Shown here: piece after piece, positions 10,094 through 19,875 of the stretch | Numbering within the stretch: position 1 is the first letter of the stretch | How the letters are laid out: each line of letters starts with the position of its first letter | From: Apodemus sylvaticus | Taxonomy: Eukaryota; Chordata; Mammalia; Rodentia; Muridae | DNA: 64,000 nt | Assembly (NCBI RefSeq): GCF_947179515.1 | Contig: NC_067474.1 | Coordinates: forward strand, 96,103,324-96,167,323 | Reading direction: 5' to 3' | Translations under genes and position numbers: made by a program | The notes under the pieces: model-generated | Told to the model about the DNA's origin: nothing | The model's input: only the letters and a program-made list of their open reading frames with translations | Databases searched by the model: none

Positions 10094-10440
10094 GATGAAA
10101 AGAGACAGCCCTTCTTTTTACGGCATTTATTGTCATGGTGGAGAATGGCGATGAGTAAAACCGTACCCCACTTTCTCAGGCCTCAAGGCCTGAGGTTAAA
10201 TACCTTTTGCAGGGAGGGGTGTCTTGAGGCTATGTTGTGACCTGTGGTCATGTCCTCTACCTGACATAGCCTCAAGACAGACCTCCGTTTTAATGAGGTA
10301 CCTAAAGGCCAGAAGGCTTGGCCAATAAACTCCCTTTCCCAGACACCCCTCCCTGCAAAAGGTATTTAACCTCAGGCCTTGAGGGCGTTGCTCTTATATG
10401 ACTGAAGGACACAAAACTATGGAGGGCTGCGGCCTTGTGT
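10094..10440. mobile_element. LTR-like segment arranged as an inverted repeat
   Basis: Promoter-like signals face outward on both strands. On the plus strand there is CCAAT (10322-10326) followed by TATTTAA (10363-10369). On the minus strand there is TATTTAA (plus coordinates 10196-10202), with AATAAA 65 bases downstream (10126-10131). Spacing like that is normal for the U3/R part of a retroviral LTR. I infer an LTR that was duplicated and inverted, or two copies joined head to head. The family is not recognised. Confidence 0.5.
10182..10383. repeat. Nested perfect inverted repeats (43 bp and 15 bp)
   Basis: Outer arms 10182-10224 and 10341-10383 are exact reverse complements over 43 bp. Inner arms 10221-10235 and 10264-10278 are exact over 15 bp and overlap the outer left arm by 4 bases. 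Inside the inner loop sits a third small hairpin, TGACC-TGT-GGTCA. The outer loop is 116 bp, and its right part (10279-10340) is unpaired. Confidence 0.97.
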
Positions 10441-10811
10441 CAGGAGCCTAGTGTCTGGGAGCACAGCAAAATGCCTACTGTCCCAGCAGGGTCACCAGAG
10501 TTTCAAGCCTGTGTTTGACCAGAAACCAGGCTGCCTTTCACAGTCCCACAGGGTAATATGCTTCGTGCCAGGCTAAGGGTCTGTTTTGTCTCCAGCATTT
10601 AATCTTTATCCTTGTTTGGTGAAGGCAGAATGGAGTCTTCATGCATTTATGTCTTGACTTTAGGCATGTGAGCAAAAGCCAAAATTGTTTCTTATTTCTG
10701 CTTCTTTAGAATTTTCTTCAGCTCCAAATACCGCTCTTTTAAAATAAGTGCTTGGAGTGGGTGTGGCTTGCCGCTCCTGGAACAGTTCCAGTTCAACTTA
10801 TAGTACTGTTG

Positions 10812-10829
10812 TTTTTTTTTTTTTTTTAA
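10812..10829. repeat. Poly(T) tract
   Basis: About 18 T. No adjacent antisense SINE was recognised, so its origin is unclear. Confidence 0.85.
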
Positions 10830-10885
10830 TGTTTCAGAATTATCAGATAAACATAGATAAAAATTTTGAGAAACTGTTCTATTGA

Positions 10886-11073
10886 GGGGCTAGAGAGATG
10901 ATGGCTCAGCGATTAAGAGTGTTTGCTCTTCTTGCACAAGACCTGAGTTCAGTTCCTGCCACCCATGTGGGATGGCGCCCAACATGTAACTCCAGCAGCA
11001 GAGGAGTCTAGCACCCTCTTCTGGCCTCCACAGGCACGCCCATCCGATAGACACAAATACACATAATTTCAAA
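10886..11073 (+). mobile_element. B3 SINE
   Basis: GGGGCTAGAGAGATGATGGC head, GACCTGAGTTCAGTTCCTGCC, and TAGCACCCTCTTCTGGCCTCC then ACACAAATACACATAA. This is the B3 arrangement, diverged from consensus. Confidence 0.8.
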
Positions 11074-11229
11074 GTTAATTGTTAAAACTGCTCTGTTGAA
11101 AAAGTTATTGTTGTTTTTGAGGTCTGTTGTTGTTATAGCCCTGTCGAGGGCAGTGATTTACCGAAATCACAAACTCTGAGAACAACCACGTCAGGGAATT
11201 CAGCCTACAAATGTTCTTACATGTAGATC

Positions 11230-11730
11230 ATAGTGGGGTTTTGGTAGAATCCTTGTACCTAGAGTCAACATCAGAATGACAGAGCTGTTTTTACTGGATC
11301 TAGGGTATATATCAGAAGGAATAGTTGTTTTCTAGAAGTAATCAGACCCTGAAGAAATCTTTGTGGAAAACAGAGATTGTTTTCTGTGACTTACAGAGTT
11401 TTTCGGGAGGAGTTTTCCAGCCTTTGCATGACTTTGGTCACAAGACAACCTGGCACACCTGGAACATCTCGATGGTACACAACAAGGACTAAAGTTGCCA
11501 GGTGTAATGTTTTCCTTTATGAAACATATAGATTAGATCAGAGGCTTTGGTATGAGGAAATTGTTTTACTTAACAACAATAACTGTGTAACCATCAATAA
11601 ATAAGCCTTTGTACAGCTGCTCCTTCCTCAGTCCACAGAGGCGTCGTCTCCCCGCTGCCAGCCAGGACTTAACTCATCCTGCAGTGTCTCTTTTTCTCTG
11701 ATTGACCCTCATGGTTCAGAACACTGACAG
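11230..11730 (+). mobile_element. LTR-like sequence, family unknown
   Basis: An AATAAATAAG (11595-11604) precedes a stretch, CAGTCCACAGAGGCGTCGTC and onward, that has the look of an R/U5 region, and the segment ends near TTCAGAACACTGACA. Boundaries, family and TSD were not resolved. Confidence 0.35.
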
Positions 11731-11829
11731 TAAATGACATTGGATGTGGACACTTGGGTCTCTCCTATGTTTCTTTGAACCAGCATTACTATCTTGCTGG
11801 TTCCTCTATTAGTTTTATTTTATTTATTC

Positions 11830-11834
<5 letters not shown>

Positions 11835-11862
<28 letters not shown>
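11835..11862. repeat. (TG)n microsatellite
   Basis: About 14 TG units after TTTATTCTT, possibly the tail region of a reverse B3-like SINE (11863-11925) that is otherwise too diverged to call. Confidence 0.85.
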
Positions 11863-11863
<1 letters not shown>

Positions 11864-12102
11864 TACATGAGTTAATACATTACGTGCCTGATGCCTATAT
11901 TGTGACCAGAAGGTGCTGTCCATGATTGGCATCAATAAGGGCAACCAGGACAGTTCTTCAGGTGAGGAGTCCTAAGCAGGCAGTTCTAACTGGTGGTGAC
12001 TTTAAAACGTGCTATAGTATCCTCCAACATATTACCTCAGACACTGGTTTGACAAAGCATAATTTTGCAAGTTTCAAAAGCATGAATTCTAAATATATTA
12101 AC

Positions 12103-12133
12103 ATCACTTCTCAACCTCTTGGCTAAGATCAAG
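12103..12133 (+). pseudogene. U2 snRNA 5'-end fragment
   Basis: Thirty-one bases match the start of U2 snRNA at 27 positions, including the exact block TTGGCTAAGATCAAG. Homology begins at the first U2 base and ends before the branch-site recognition loop, so it cannot work in splicing. A 5'-complete, 3'-truncated snRNA retrocopy is the likely origin. Mismatches fall at U2 positions 4, 11, 12 and 16. Confidence 0.6.
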
Positions 12134-12144
12134 GAATAAGATTG

Positions 12145-12265
12145 ATGCGCGCGTGTGTGTATGTGGTGATGGATGGCAGGGGTACTAGGAGCTGAATCCA
12201 GGTCTTTGCTGGATTTGTGCTCAGGAGACACCAAAATGCTGAACTAGGAAGCTGCACCCTTAGCA
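12145..12265 (-). mobile_element. Diverged ID/B3-like SINE
   Basis: GAGCTGAATCCAGGTCTTTG and CTAGGAAGCTGCACCCTTAGC, read in reverse, resemble a tRNA-derived SINE head, with a CG/TG-rich stretch at its tail side. Weak call. Confidence 0.4.
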
Positions 12266-12806
12266 GAAGTTCCCATTTTCTGAGTCAAGGTCAAGGCTTG
12301 TGGTCTTCAGGTTTGAATAGAGTTGATCCGTAAGGACACCTGCAGGCCTGAGTTCCTTCTACTCTGTTCCTTCTCTGTTCTCCAGGGGCTTATTGTCCAC
12401 ACAGTCAAATCTGGATTATCACTGTTATATCTATATTTCATCCTGTAAAACAGGGCAGGGATGTGGAAACAACATTTTTCCTTTAAGCATACGAACTAGA
12501 GGCTGTTCACATTGGATTTCAGATCTCATCAGATATCATTTAGTCGCATGCAAAGGGAAGTGAAAAATCTTTTCTCTGATTAGGTAACTGTGTCACAGGA
12601 AATGCAAAGGACCATGGAACTGAAAGGAAGTTGCAGGGGACACTGGAGGAGATTTGGGGTCTCAGTTACGTGGTTATATCCCATGCCTGCATGCATGCAT
12701 CCCCTGCATAATGACACACTGCTCAGTGGTGAGGTATATATACAATAGTGGCCTCATAAAAACATAGAGGAGATGAAATTTTCTTTTTTAAAAAAATATA
12801 TTCTTG
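12266..12806. other. Unassigned interval
   Basis: No repeat family, RNA gene or exon recognised. Contains a short CATGC repeat (CATGCCTGCATGCATGCATC). Confidence 0.4.
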
Positions 12807-12987
12807 GGATGGAAAGATGGCTCAGCAGTTAAGAGCACCAACTGCTCTTCCAGAGGTCCTGAGTTCAATTCCCAGCAACCACATGGTGGCTCATAATCAT
12901 CTGTAATGGGATCTGATGCCCTCTTCTGGTGTGTCTGAAGACAGCTACAGTGTACTCATATACATTAAATAAACAAATACATCTTTT
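12807..12987 (+). mobile_element. B2 SINE, tail invaded by a second B2
   Basis: GGATGGAAAGATGGCTCAGC head through TGTCTGAAGACAGCTACAG to an AATAAACAAATAC tail. The tail is interrupted by the reverse B2 at 12979-13175, and a piece of it reappears at 13176-13190. An outer TSD, AAAAAATATATTCTT / AAAAATATATATTCTT, lies near 12790 and 13193. Confidence 0.93.
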
Positions 12988-13175
12988 TTTATTTTTTTTT
13001 ACAATGTATTTATTCTATGTATATGAGTACATTGTTGTTCTCCTCAGACACACCAGAGGAGACCATCGCATCCTATTACAGATGGTTGTGAGCCACCATG
13101 TGGTTGCTGGGAATTGAACTCAGGACCTCTGGAAAAGAGCCAGTGCTCTTAACTGTGGAGCAATTTCTCCAGCCC
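12979..13175 (-). mobile_element. B2 SINE inserted in another B2's tail
   Basis: Reverse B2 from a T-rich stretch through GAGCCACCATGTGGTTGCTG to TTTCTCCAGCCC. The TSD AATAAACAAAT (12968-12978 and 13176-13186) is taken from the tail of the plus-strand B2, so this copy is the younger one. Together they form a tail-to-tail inverted pair. Confidence 0.93.
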
Positions 13176-13436
13176 AATAAACAAATCTTTTAAAAATATA
13201 TATTCTTTGTCAGTTTTATACTTGTATATAATACACATCTATATAGTTTTGATGGTCTATGAGGCCTTTTTGGCCAACAGTTCATAGGGAGGTGATCCAT
13301 ACCTGGCACTGGATTTTAATTAGCAACCCATGGATTCTGAGATTGTCATTATTTATCCATGCACAATACCTCCAAAATGAAAAACATTTGTTGCCTAGAG
13401 ATACTGTAATCATCATTACCTAATAGCCCAATGCAT

Positions 13437-13597
13437 TTTTTTTGTTTGTTTAGTTTTTTGAGACAGGGTTTCTCTGTGTAGCCCTGGCTGTCCTGGAACT
13501 CACTTTGTAGACCAGGCTGGCCTCAAACTCAGAAATCCGCCTGCCTCAGCCTCCCAAATGCTGGGATTAAATGCGTGTGCCACCACCACCGCCCAGC
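13437..13597 (-). mobile_element. B1 SINE with 13-bp TSD
   Basis: Reverse B1 from a T/G tail complement to CACCACCACCGCCCAGC. It is flanked by the perfect repeat TAGCCCAATGCAT (13424-13436 and 13598-13610). Confidence 0.95.
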
Positions 13598-13871
13598 TAG
13601 CCCAATGCATGTTGCCTGATGTGTGTTTTTAGTCACATTGGTGTAAACAAACCCACCATACTGCCAACCACAGAGAGGCGTAGCTCATATAATTATATAC
13701 AGTGCATAGTACTTGATATGTAAGTACTGACTTATAAATGTGCAATTATACACTTTTATCATTACCTTCGAGTAAATTCCATCTTTTTTTTAATTTTACT
13801 GTAAATAGCATTCTGTTATGCCAGAGTACACATGTGTTTTCTGTGTCCCTTCACTACATTAAAGCCATATT

Positions 13872-13985
13872 GAGGCCAAGCATCATGGGTTATGCCTGTA
13901 ATCACAGCAACTCAGAAGCTGAGGCAGAAGGATTTCAAGTTTGAGGCCAGCCCTGGTTACAAAGCATGACCTTGTCTCAAAACCA
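13872..13985 (+). mobile_element. Old B1-like SINE
   Basis: GCCAAGCATCATGGGTTATG, TGAGGCAGAAGGATTTCAAG and GACCTTGTCTCAAAACC in B1 order, well diverged. Confidence 0.65.
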
Positions 13986-14129
13986 AAGGAAAAACTTCTT
14001 TGAGTAACTGGCCTAAGTCATTTTGGTTTGCCTGAGTGCACTCTGTGATGTTTTGCAATGATGAAATCACCTAATACTGTATTTCTCCAGACATTTCCTC
14101 ATTAACTATTAGCTTAATTTCTTTTCTGT

Positions 14130-14485
14130 TACTACAATAAACTGGGTGAAAAAAGCAACTTAAGACAGAAAGAGTTTATTTTGGCTCACAGTTTAAACCC
14201 ATCCATCCTAGAGGAGAAGTGAAGGCACTGGAGGCTAGAAACAGCTGGTCACATTACAAAAACACAGTCAGAAGGCAAGGGCAAAGAGTCACGCGTCTTG
14301 CCCAATTCACATCCTCTACTTTTATGCAGTCTAGAATCTCCTTCCTCAGGAATGGTGCCTCCCGCGGTAGACAGAACTTCCCATCTAAATTGAGACAAGT
14401 CAAGATAGTTTCCTACTGACATGCCTAGAGGCTCATCTTCTGAATGATCCTAACTTCTGTGACAGTTGGCACTAACCATCATAAC
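14130..14485 (-). mobile_element. Dispersed rodent LTR-like repeat (old copy)
   Basis: Same family and strand as the copy at 56207-56775. It has TTCTGTTACTACAATAAAC, AGCAACTTAAGACAGAAAG, GTTTATTTTGGCTCACAG and GGAATGGTGCCTCCCGC. The family reads on its sense strand from GTCAACTTGACAC to AATAAACCCTTTCC and ends with ACTAAGACA. I do not assign a library name. Confidence 0.6.
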
Positions 14486-15325
14486 TATAATTACTAAAGT
14501 ATTGGGCATTTCACTTATAAGTGACTTACCCTATATGATAGATACTATTTTGAGTTCAACTCTTTGGATAATAAAACTTAGAGATGGGTGGGAGAGAATG
14601 GAGTTTCCGTGCCTATATCATTCTCCTCGTCTTCAGAAACAATAGAAATTTCATCTATTGCCAGGACATGGGCTACCCAAGATAGAGATTTATATTCTTC
14701 AGATGCATTTTCCTAAGAGTTATAATGACTAAAATATAGCCAATACTTTGCAAGCATAAACCTATGTAGTTGAAACTTCCTGAAAAGGTACCTGACCTTT
14801 CACCTGATGTATATCATCCTTGCATTTTGCTTCTTTATCCTCAGTGCAGAAAAAGGGAAATCCCACTGGTGTAGCTACATTCCTTGCTCTGGGGGACATT
14901 ATCCTAATGAGCCAGACACAGAAAGATGAATAGCATAACTTAATGTTAGAAAGAGGAATCACATAAGTGACAAGCCATCGAGGAAAGACTATGGCAAGTA
15001 AGTGAGTGTCCTGGAGATGGCCATCGTTTTATGTGGCTGCAGTGGGTGCACTCGGGAGAGGTACCGCCCCAGAGACTTCATCCCAGGATTGCTCCTCACT
15101 ACTGATATGCCTTTCCTACCACTATTATATAGCCTAATAATTCCTGGGCATCAGCCCACCCTATTGGATAGATTAACAAGAAGGCGATCTTTTATAAATT
15201 AATGCTCTTTAGATGAATTAGTGACTTTATAGAATTCAAATAATTTTAGGAAGAAAGTTTAAAGAGATGGTTTGTTTTGCCAGAAAGATGTAATAAAGTT
15301 AGAATCAAGAATAGAATGTGCCCAT
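14486..15325. other. Unassigned interval
   Basis: AT-rich DNA without a recognised repeat. Frames at 14762-14962 (minus) and 15002-15202 (plus) have no recognisable domain. This is one of the longer possibly unique stretches. Confidence 0.4.
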
Positions 15326-15511
15326 GCCGGGCAGTGGTAGCACACGCCTGTTATCCCAGCACTCTGGGAGGCAGAGGCAGGCGGAATTCTGAGTTTGAGG
15401 CCAGCCTGGTCTACAGAGTGAGTTCCAGGACAGCCAGGGCTATACAGAGAAACCCTGTCTCGAAAAAAACCAAATCCAAAAAACCAAAAAAAAAAAAAAA
15501 AAAAAAAAAGG
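15326..15511 (+). mobile_element. B1 SINE with 13-bp TSD
   Basis: Full B1 from GCCGGGCAGTGGTAGC to CTGTCTCG, with a long A-rich tail (about 27 A at its end). Flanked by ATAGAATGTGCCC at 15311-15323 and 15512-15524. Confidence 0.95.
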
Positions 15512-15639
15512 ATAGAATGTGCCCCCTCCTTATAGAATAGTAAGTAAAGGCTTCATAATAAGGAATAAAATGAGCTTTCATAAATTATAATTATAATAAG
15601 AGAAATAGACTTGAGACAAATTTATGATCAAGGAAAAAA

Positions 15640-15763
15640 TTCTTTTTTTGTTTTTTTGTTTGTTTGTTTGTTTTTGGTTATTTGAGACAGGGTTTCAGAA
15701 ATTCACTTGCCTCTGCCTCCCAAGTGCTGGGATTAAAGGCGTGCACCACCACTACCCGGCTGC
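15640..15763 (-). mobile_element. B1 SINE with internal deletion
   Basis: Reverse B1: a (GTTT)n tail complement, then GAGACAGGGTTTCAGAAATTC, which joins the tail block directly to the body and skips about 60 bases, then a normal head ending CACTACCCGGCTG. A second B1 follows at once. Confidence 0.88.
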
Positions 15764-15912
15764 TTTGGTTTTTTTGAGACAGAGTTTCTCTGTGTAGCCC
15801 TGGCTGTCCTGGAACTCACTCTGTAGAGCAGGCTGGCCTCAAACTCAGAAATCCACCTGTCTCTGCCTCCCAGAGTGCTGGGATTACAGATGTGTGCCAC
15901 CACCGCCTGGCT
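15764..15912 (-). mobile_element. B1 SINE, in tandem with another B1
   Basis: Complete reverse B1 from TTTTTTTGAGACAGAGTTTC to CACCACCGCCTGGCT. Same orientation as the deleted B1 just before it. Confidence 0.93.
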
Positions 15913-16314
15913 ACAAAGAACTTTTTCTAAGAATGTACAAAAGGTCTGAGAGAAGAAATAAAGTGTGGCTTTTGGGGCTCTTCCCCATCCACTAAATGTA
16001 TATATATGCATATGTCTGTCTATAGATTTTTTTCCCTAAAATGTCTACCAGAATGAAGTATGGTGGGTCCTTGAAAAACTAAAAGTTAAGACAGGAGTTA
16101 AATTGCCAAAAAGCCAGCAGGTTTTGGCCACAGAATAGCCAAGAGTTAAAGAAGGCAGAAACTGCCAAAAGTAAGCAGTCTTTGGCCACGATTACCACCT
16201 CTATACCTCCCCTTGTCGTCTGCCTCAGTACCTGGGTTTCTAGATAAGCACCCAGCACATAAACACACTCACGAAGTGGAGAGTAGTGCGGTGGACAGCA
16301 GGCTCTGGTTTGAC
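15913..16314. other. Unassigned interval
   Basis: No confident family. A minus-strand frame of 137 codons (16079-16492) runs partly over L1 3' sequence and is unlikely to be coding. 16080-16260 has an LTR-like look but no signal I could anchor. Confidence 0.35.
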
Positions 16315-16565
16315 TGTAGAGGAGAGAGAGAGAGATGGGGAGGTGTTGATCAGAGGATATAAAATTCTGGTTAGGAACAAGCAGATTTCTTGTCAGTGTG
16401 GCAGTTGCAGTTACAGCATACCTACTCTTGAAAACTACTGAGAGTATTATAAGTGTTCTCATTCTAGCCACACAAATCACGATGTGAAGCAATGCCTAGG
16501 TCAGTTTGCGACATTTGGTTATTTATGTGCTTTAGAAGGCGATGACACTTCTACCTGTTTAAATA
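16315..16565 (+). mobile_element. Old L1 3' UTR piece
   Basis: GGAGGTGTTGATCAGAGGAT, CTTGAAAACTACTGAGAG and AAGTGTTCTCATTCTAGCC follow the order of an ancient mammalian L1 3' UTR, ending near CTGTTTAAATAC. It resembles the 3' end of the L1 at 5.7 kb. Confidence 0.6.
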
Positions 16566-17250
16566 CAGTAAAGTTCTAAGCAGGTATCTCAGTGGAACAG
16601 CACTTGCACAGATGCCTGAAACCTGGCCCCAAATACAAGAAAAAGACAGAACTGGCGACACATTATTTCTGATGCTGGTTACAGAAGAGATGAAGTAAGC
16701 ACTCTCACTTACAATTCATGTACTTTAATTCACTTGCTCCAGCTCTCTCATTACGCTGGAGGAAGGCAGCTGCCACGTTGCTAGATCACGCAGGCAGCCC
16801 ACGGAGATGCTAACTAACACAGGGATACACGGCTGCCAGCCAACACCAGTGGAAACTGACGTTGCCTGCCAACAGCTACACCAGAGAGCCCAGAAGTCCT
16901 AGGCAAGCCTGAAGATGTCAAGAACTGAAGCCAAACTCTTAACTATAACCTCATGAGGGAACCATTTCTGAGCAAGACTCATGACTGTAAGAAATCAGTG
17001 AATTTGTTTGTGTTATTTTAAACTAAATATAAAAGAATTCTAAATTAGAGACATGATGTTCAATTGCAGAGACTAAAATTGGATGCTATTTTAAGGAAGA
17101 TAATCTAGATTAGTGAATTTTAAAATTTATTGTTATTATTATTATTAACTTGCTTTTCTACCTCAAGAAAAGAGACAAACTTTTCAGATATCTATAGTCA
17201 AATACCTGTCTTGAAATAGACACCCAGACTTATGCACTACATAAAATTCT
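16566..17250. other. Unassigned, partly AT-rich interval
   Basis: 16580-16650 may be a remnant of a tRNA-derived SINE (GAACAGCACTTGCACAGATG). 17138-17148 is a short (ATT)n. Otherwise nothing recognised. Confidence 0.35.
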
Positions 17251-17254
17251 ACTC

Positions 17255-17336
17255 TACTCCCAGGTGCTGGGTTACCAAACTGGGGCCTTCCACTTACGCA
17301 GCTAGCACCCTACCTATGAACTATATCCTCAGTCCT
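17255..17336 (-). mobile_element. ID-like SINE fragment
   Basis: Read in reverse, GGACTGAGGATATAGTTCAT and GGTAGGGTGCTAGCTGCGTA resemble an ID-type tRNA-derived head. Short and diverged. Confidence 0.4.
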
Positions 17337-17511
17337 ACTATTATAAGGGGAGAGGGGGCTTGCTTTTGCATGTGCATGCATGCACTCTCAGAGGCCAGAA
17401 GAGAGCATGGAAAATATAAATTTAATAGTAAACCAACTCCATTTCCTTGCCCATGGATACCTAGTTTATGCTTTTGTAGCCCATAGCAGTAAGGTCCATA
17501 CTAAAATATTT

Positions 17512-17727
17512 TAAAGACTTAGTTTTACTTATGTGCAGGTGTGTGCGCTCCTATATGTGTGTATGCTGTGCCATTAGGGGTACCCAAATAGGCCAGAAAA
17601 GGGTGTTGGACACCCTAGAACTGGATTCAAAGGTAGTTGTGCGCTACCCAACATCAGTGCCAGGAGCCCAACTCGTCCTTTGGAAGAGCGTCACTCAAAC
17701 ACTCCTCACCACCGAAGGGACCGGCTC
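17512..17727 (-). mobile_element. Old B3/B2-like SINE
   Basis: Reverse orientation. TTAGTTTTACTTATGTGCAG is at the tail side, followed by GAACTGGATTCAAAGGTAG and a head region ending CTCTCTAGCCC. Confidence 0.55.
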
Positions 17728-17983
17728 TCTAGCCCACGCTATTTTTTTCAGCTTCTGCAATATTAGATCATTGAAAACTGCTGTGTCTACTAAGCTAGAC
17801 ATCCCTTACCCTGAGAAGTTTCTGTTGGGTCTCTCTTCCTCATGTTACCTGGCCATTCTGCACTCTATTGAGTCTTCTGTTTTCACAGCTCTGGGTTGGA
17901 CCTGCTGATGGAAGGATGGATAAGATACTGGGGTCCAGTCTGAAAACTTTGCTCAGTAGTGACAAGTGATAAAGATGGTACAC

Positions 17984-18172
17984 AGGGCCAGCGAGTAGGC
18001 TCAGCAGGCAAAGGCACTGGCCCACAAGCCTAATGACCTAAATTCAATCCCAAGGACCTATAGGTGGAAACTGTGAACTGACTCAGAGTTGTCCTCTGAC
18101 TTCCCCAGGTGTTCTTGGCATGTGCACGCCCTTACACATACACATGCACACACAACAAACAAAATGTAATAA
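17984..18172 (+). mobile_element. B3 SINE
   Basis: GGGCCAGCGAGTAGGCTCAG head, ACCTAAATTCAATCCCAAG, GTTGTCCTCTGACTTCC, then a CA-rich tail (CACACACAACAAAC). Diverged B3. Confidence 0.75.
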
Positions 18173-18174
18173 AA

Positions 18175-18576
18175 ACAGTGTGGATGAGGCAGAGACATGC
18201 TTTGTATCCTTATAGTTTAAGAAGCACTCTTTAAAGAAGAGAGGAATTATATACAAAATTGGGAGTGGCAAAGAATATTTAGAGAATAAATTACTACAAG
18301 TTACCAGAGACCGGCCGTGTGGAGCCCTTTCCTGGCTGCTCAGGCAGTTGGCAGAGGCTTTTTTATATCTGTAAACTGGTTACTAGCTGGTTTCCTCCAT
18401 CCCTGTGACCCTCAGCACCCACAGAGGCCTGATGGACTGAAGTGGCAGGCTATTGAAATGTCATTATTAGCTCTCTGCTGCCGGGTCAAATACCTGAAAT
18501 AAGTAATTTAGGGAAGGGAGATTTCCATTTCAGCCCATGGTCATGGACTCAACGGCTGATTATGTGGGTACTGGTC
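18175..18576. other. Unassigned interval
   Basis: No repeat or exon recognised. A 61-codon plus frame (18317-18502) has no identifiable domain. Confidence 0.4.
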
Positions 18577-19172
18577 TGTGATGGCTATTCCTGGTTGTCA
18601 ACTTGACTACATCTGGAATGAACTGCAATTCAGAAATGGAGGGTACACCTGAGATCCAAATCTTGAGGCTGGGAGACCCAGGCTTCTGTTCAGGATTTAG
18701 GCATGGAGCTCTTGAGGCATAGTGGCCATGAAAAGCTTAGGCCCAGGCAAGGTCGTACCTGCCTTTAATCCCAGGACACTGAGGCAAACAGATCTCTGAA
18801 TTTGGGATCAGCCTGGGACAAAGCAAGTTCCAAATCCAGGAGTGGTGGGACACGGCTTTAATCTGAGCTGTACCTTCTGCTGGAGGCCAACATAAGGACA
18901 CTGGAAGAAGGAAAACTCATTCTTCGCCTGCTTGTACTTACTTGCCAGCACATCTGTTAGAATCTACCTCTTCAGGATTCCAGCTTATACAGAAGACCAG
19001 GTGAAGCAACTAGCCTCTTGGGACTGAGGAACTAATAGATTCTTGGACTTCCCATTCACAGCTGCCCATTGTTGAGTTAGTTGGACTACAGATTGTAAGT
19101 CATCACAATAAATTCCCTTAGTATAGAGAGACTTCCCATAATTCCTGTGACTCTAAAGAACCCTGACTAATA
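18577..19172 (+). mobile_element. Dispersed rodent LTR-like repeat
   Basis: A widespread rodent sequence: TGATGGCTATTCCTGGTTG, TCAACTTGACTACATCTGG, GATCTTGAGGCTGGGAGAC analogues, CTTCAGGATTCCAGCTTATAC, TACAGATTGTAAGTCATCAC, poly(A) signal AATAAA (19106 area), and the end GAACCCTGACTAATACA. The middle (18735-18860) contains a short B1-related segment. I do not assign a library name. Confidence 0.65.
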
Positions 19173-19253
19173 CATGGTCTCAATCCTAATGCTCAAAAAA
19201 AACCAAAGCAAACCCAAAACAACAACAACAAAACCGCTTAAATAGCCACAAAC

Positions 19254-19331
19254 AGCCAGGCAGTAGTGGCACATGCCTTTAATCCCAGCACTCAGCTAGG
19301 GCTATACAGAGAAACCCTGTCTCGAAACACC

Positions 19332-19361
<30 letters not shown>
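19254..19361 (+). mobile_element. B1 SINE with internal deletion
   Basis: Head AGCCAGGCAGTAGTGGCACATG to CCCAGCACTC, then a jump to AGCTAGGGCTATACAGAG: about 70 bases of the body are missing. A tail of about 30 A follows. Flanked by GCCACAAAC at 19245-19253 and 19362-19370. Confidence 0.92.
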
Positions 19362-19363
<2 letters not shown>

Positions 19364-19623
19364 CACAAACTACAAGATGCTATCTTTTTCTGTCAGTTGG
19401 GTTTCTCCATCTATATTAAAACTGTAGTGAAGCAGACTTGGCACTGAACGCAGCTCCAGGTTAGCCAAGGCTACACGGTTCACAGTAGCCATGAAGCAGA
19501 AAAGCCAAGCCAGGAAGAGGCTGAGGACAAGATTCAGTCCTCAGGGCATGCCCTCTCTCCACCTAGCTCTCACCCTGATGGGCTCCGTCACCTCCTGGCA
19601 TCCCATCAAATTATAAATCCACA

Positions 19624-19792
19624 CACCAGGCAGTGGTGGCACACAGCTTGCATCCCAGCACTCGGGAGGCAGAGGCAGGCAGATCCCTTGAGTCTGAGGC
19701 CAGCCTGGTCTACAGAGTGAGTTTCAGAACAGTTAGGGCTACATAGAGAAATGCTGTCTCAAAAAACAATATATATATATACCCACACACAC
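19624..19792 (+). mobile_element. B1 SINE with (AT)/(CA) tail
   Basis: CCAGGCAGTGGTGGCACACAG head through TCTACAGAGTGAGTTTCAG to GAAATGCTGTCTCAAAAA. The tail has become a short AT then CA repeat. Confidence 0.9.
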
Positions 19793-19875
19793 AGGTAAGT
19801 GAACACATCGATGAGATTGGAGTACAGCTCACTTTCCAAAGCCACGTCTGACTGTTGTTACATTCAGGGAATTTC

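Noticed and set aside
16079..16492. 137-codon minus frame as a gene
   Set aside because: Its right part overlaps antisense L1 3' UTR, and no domain was recognised.
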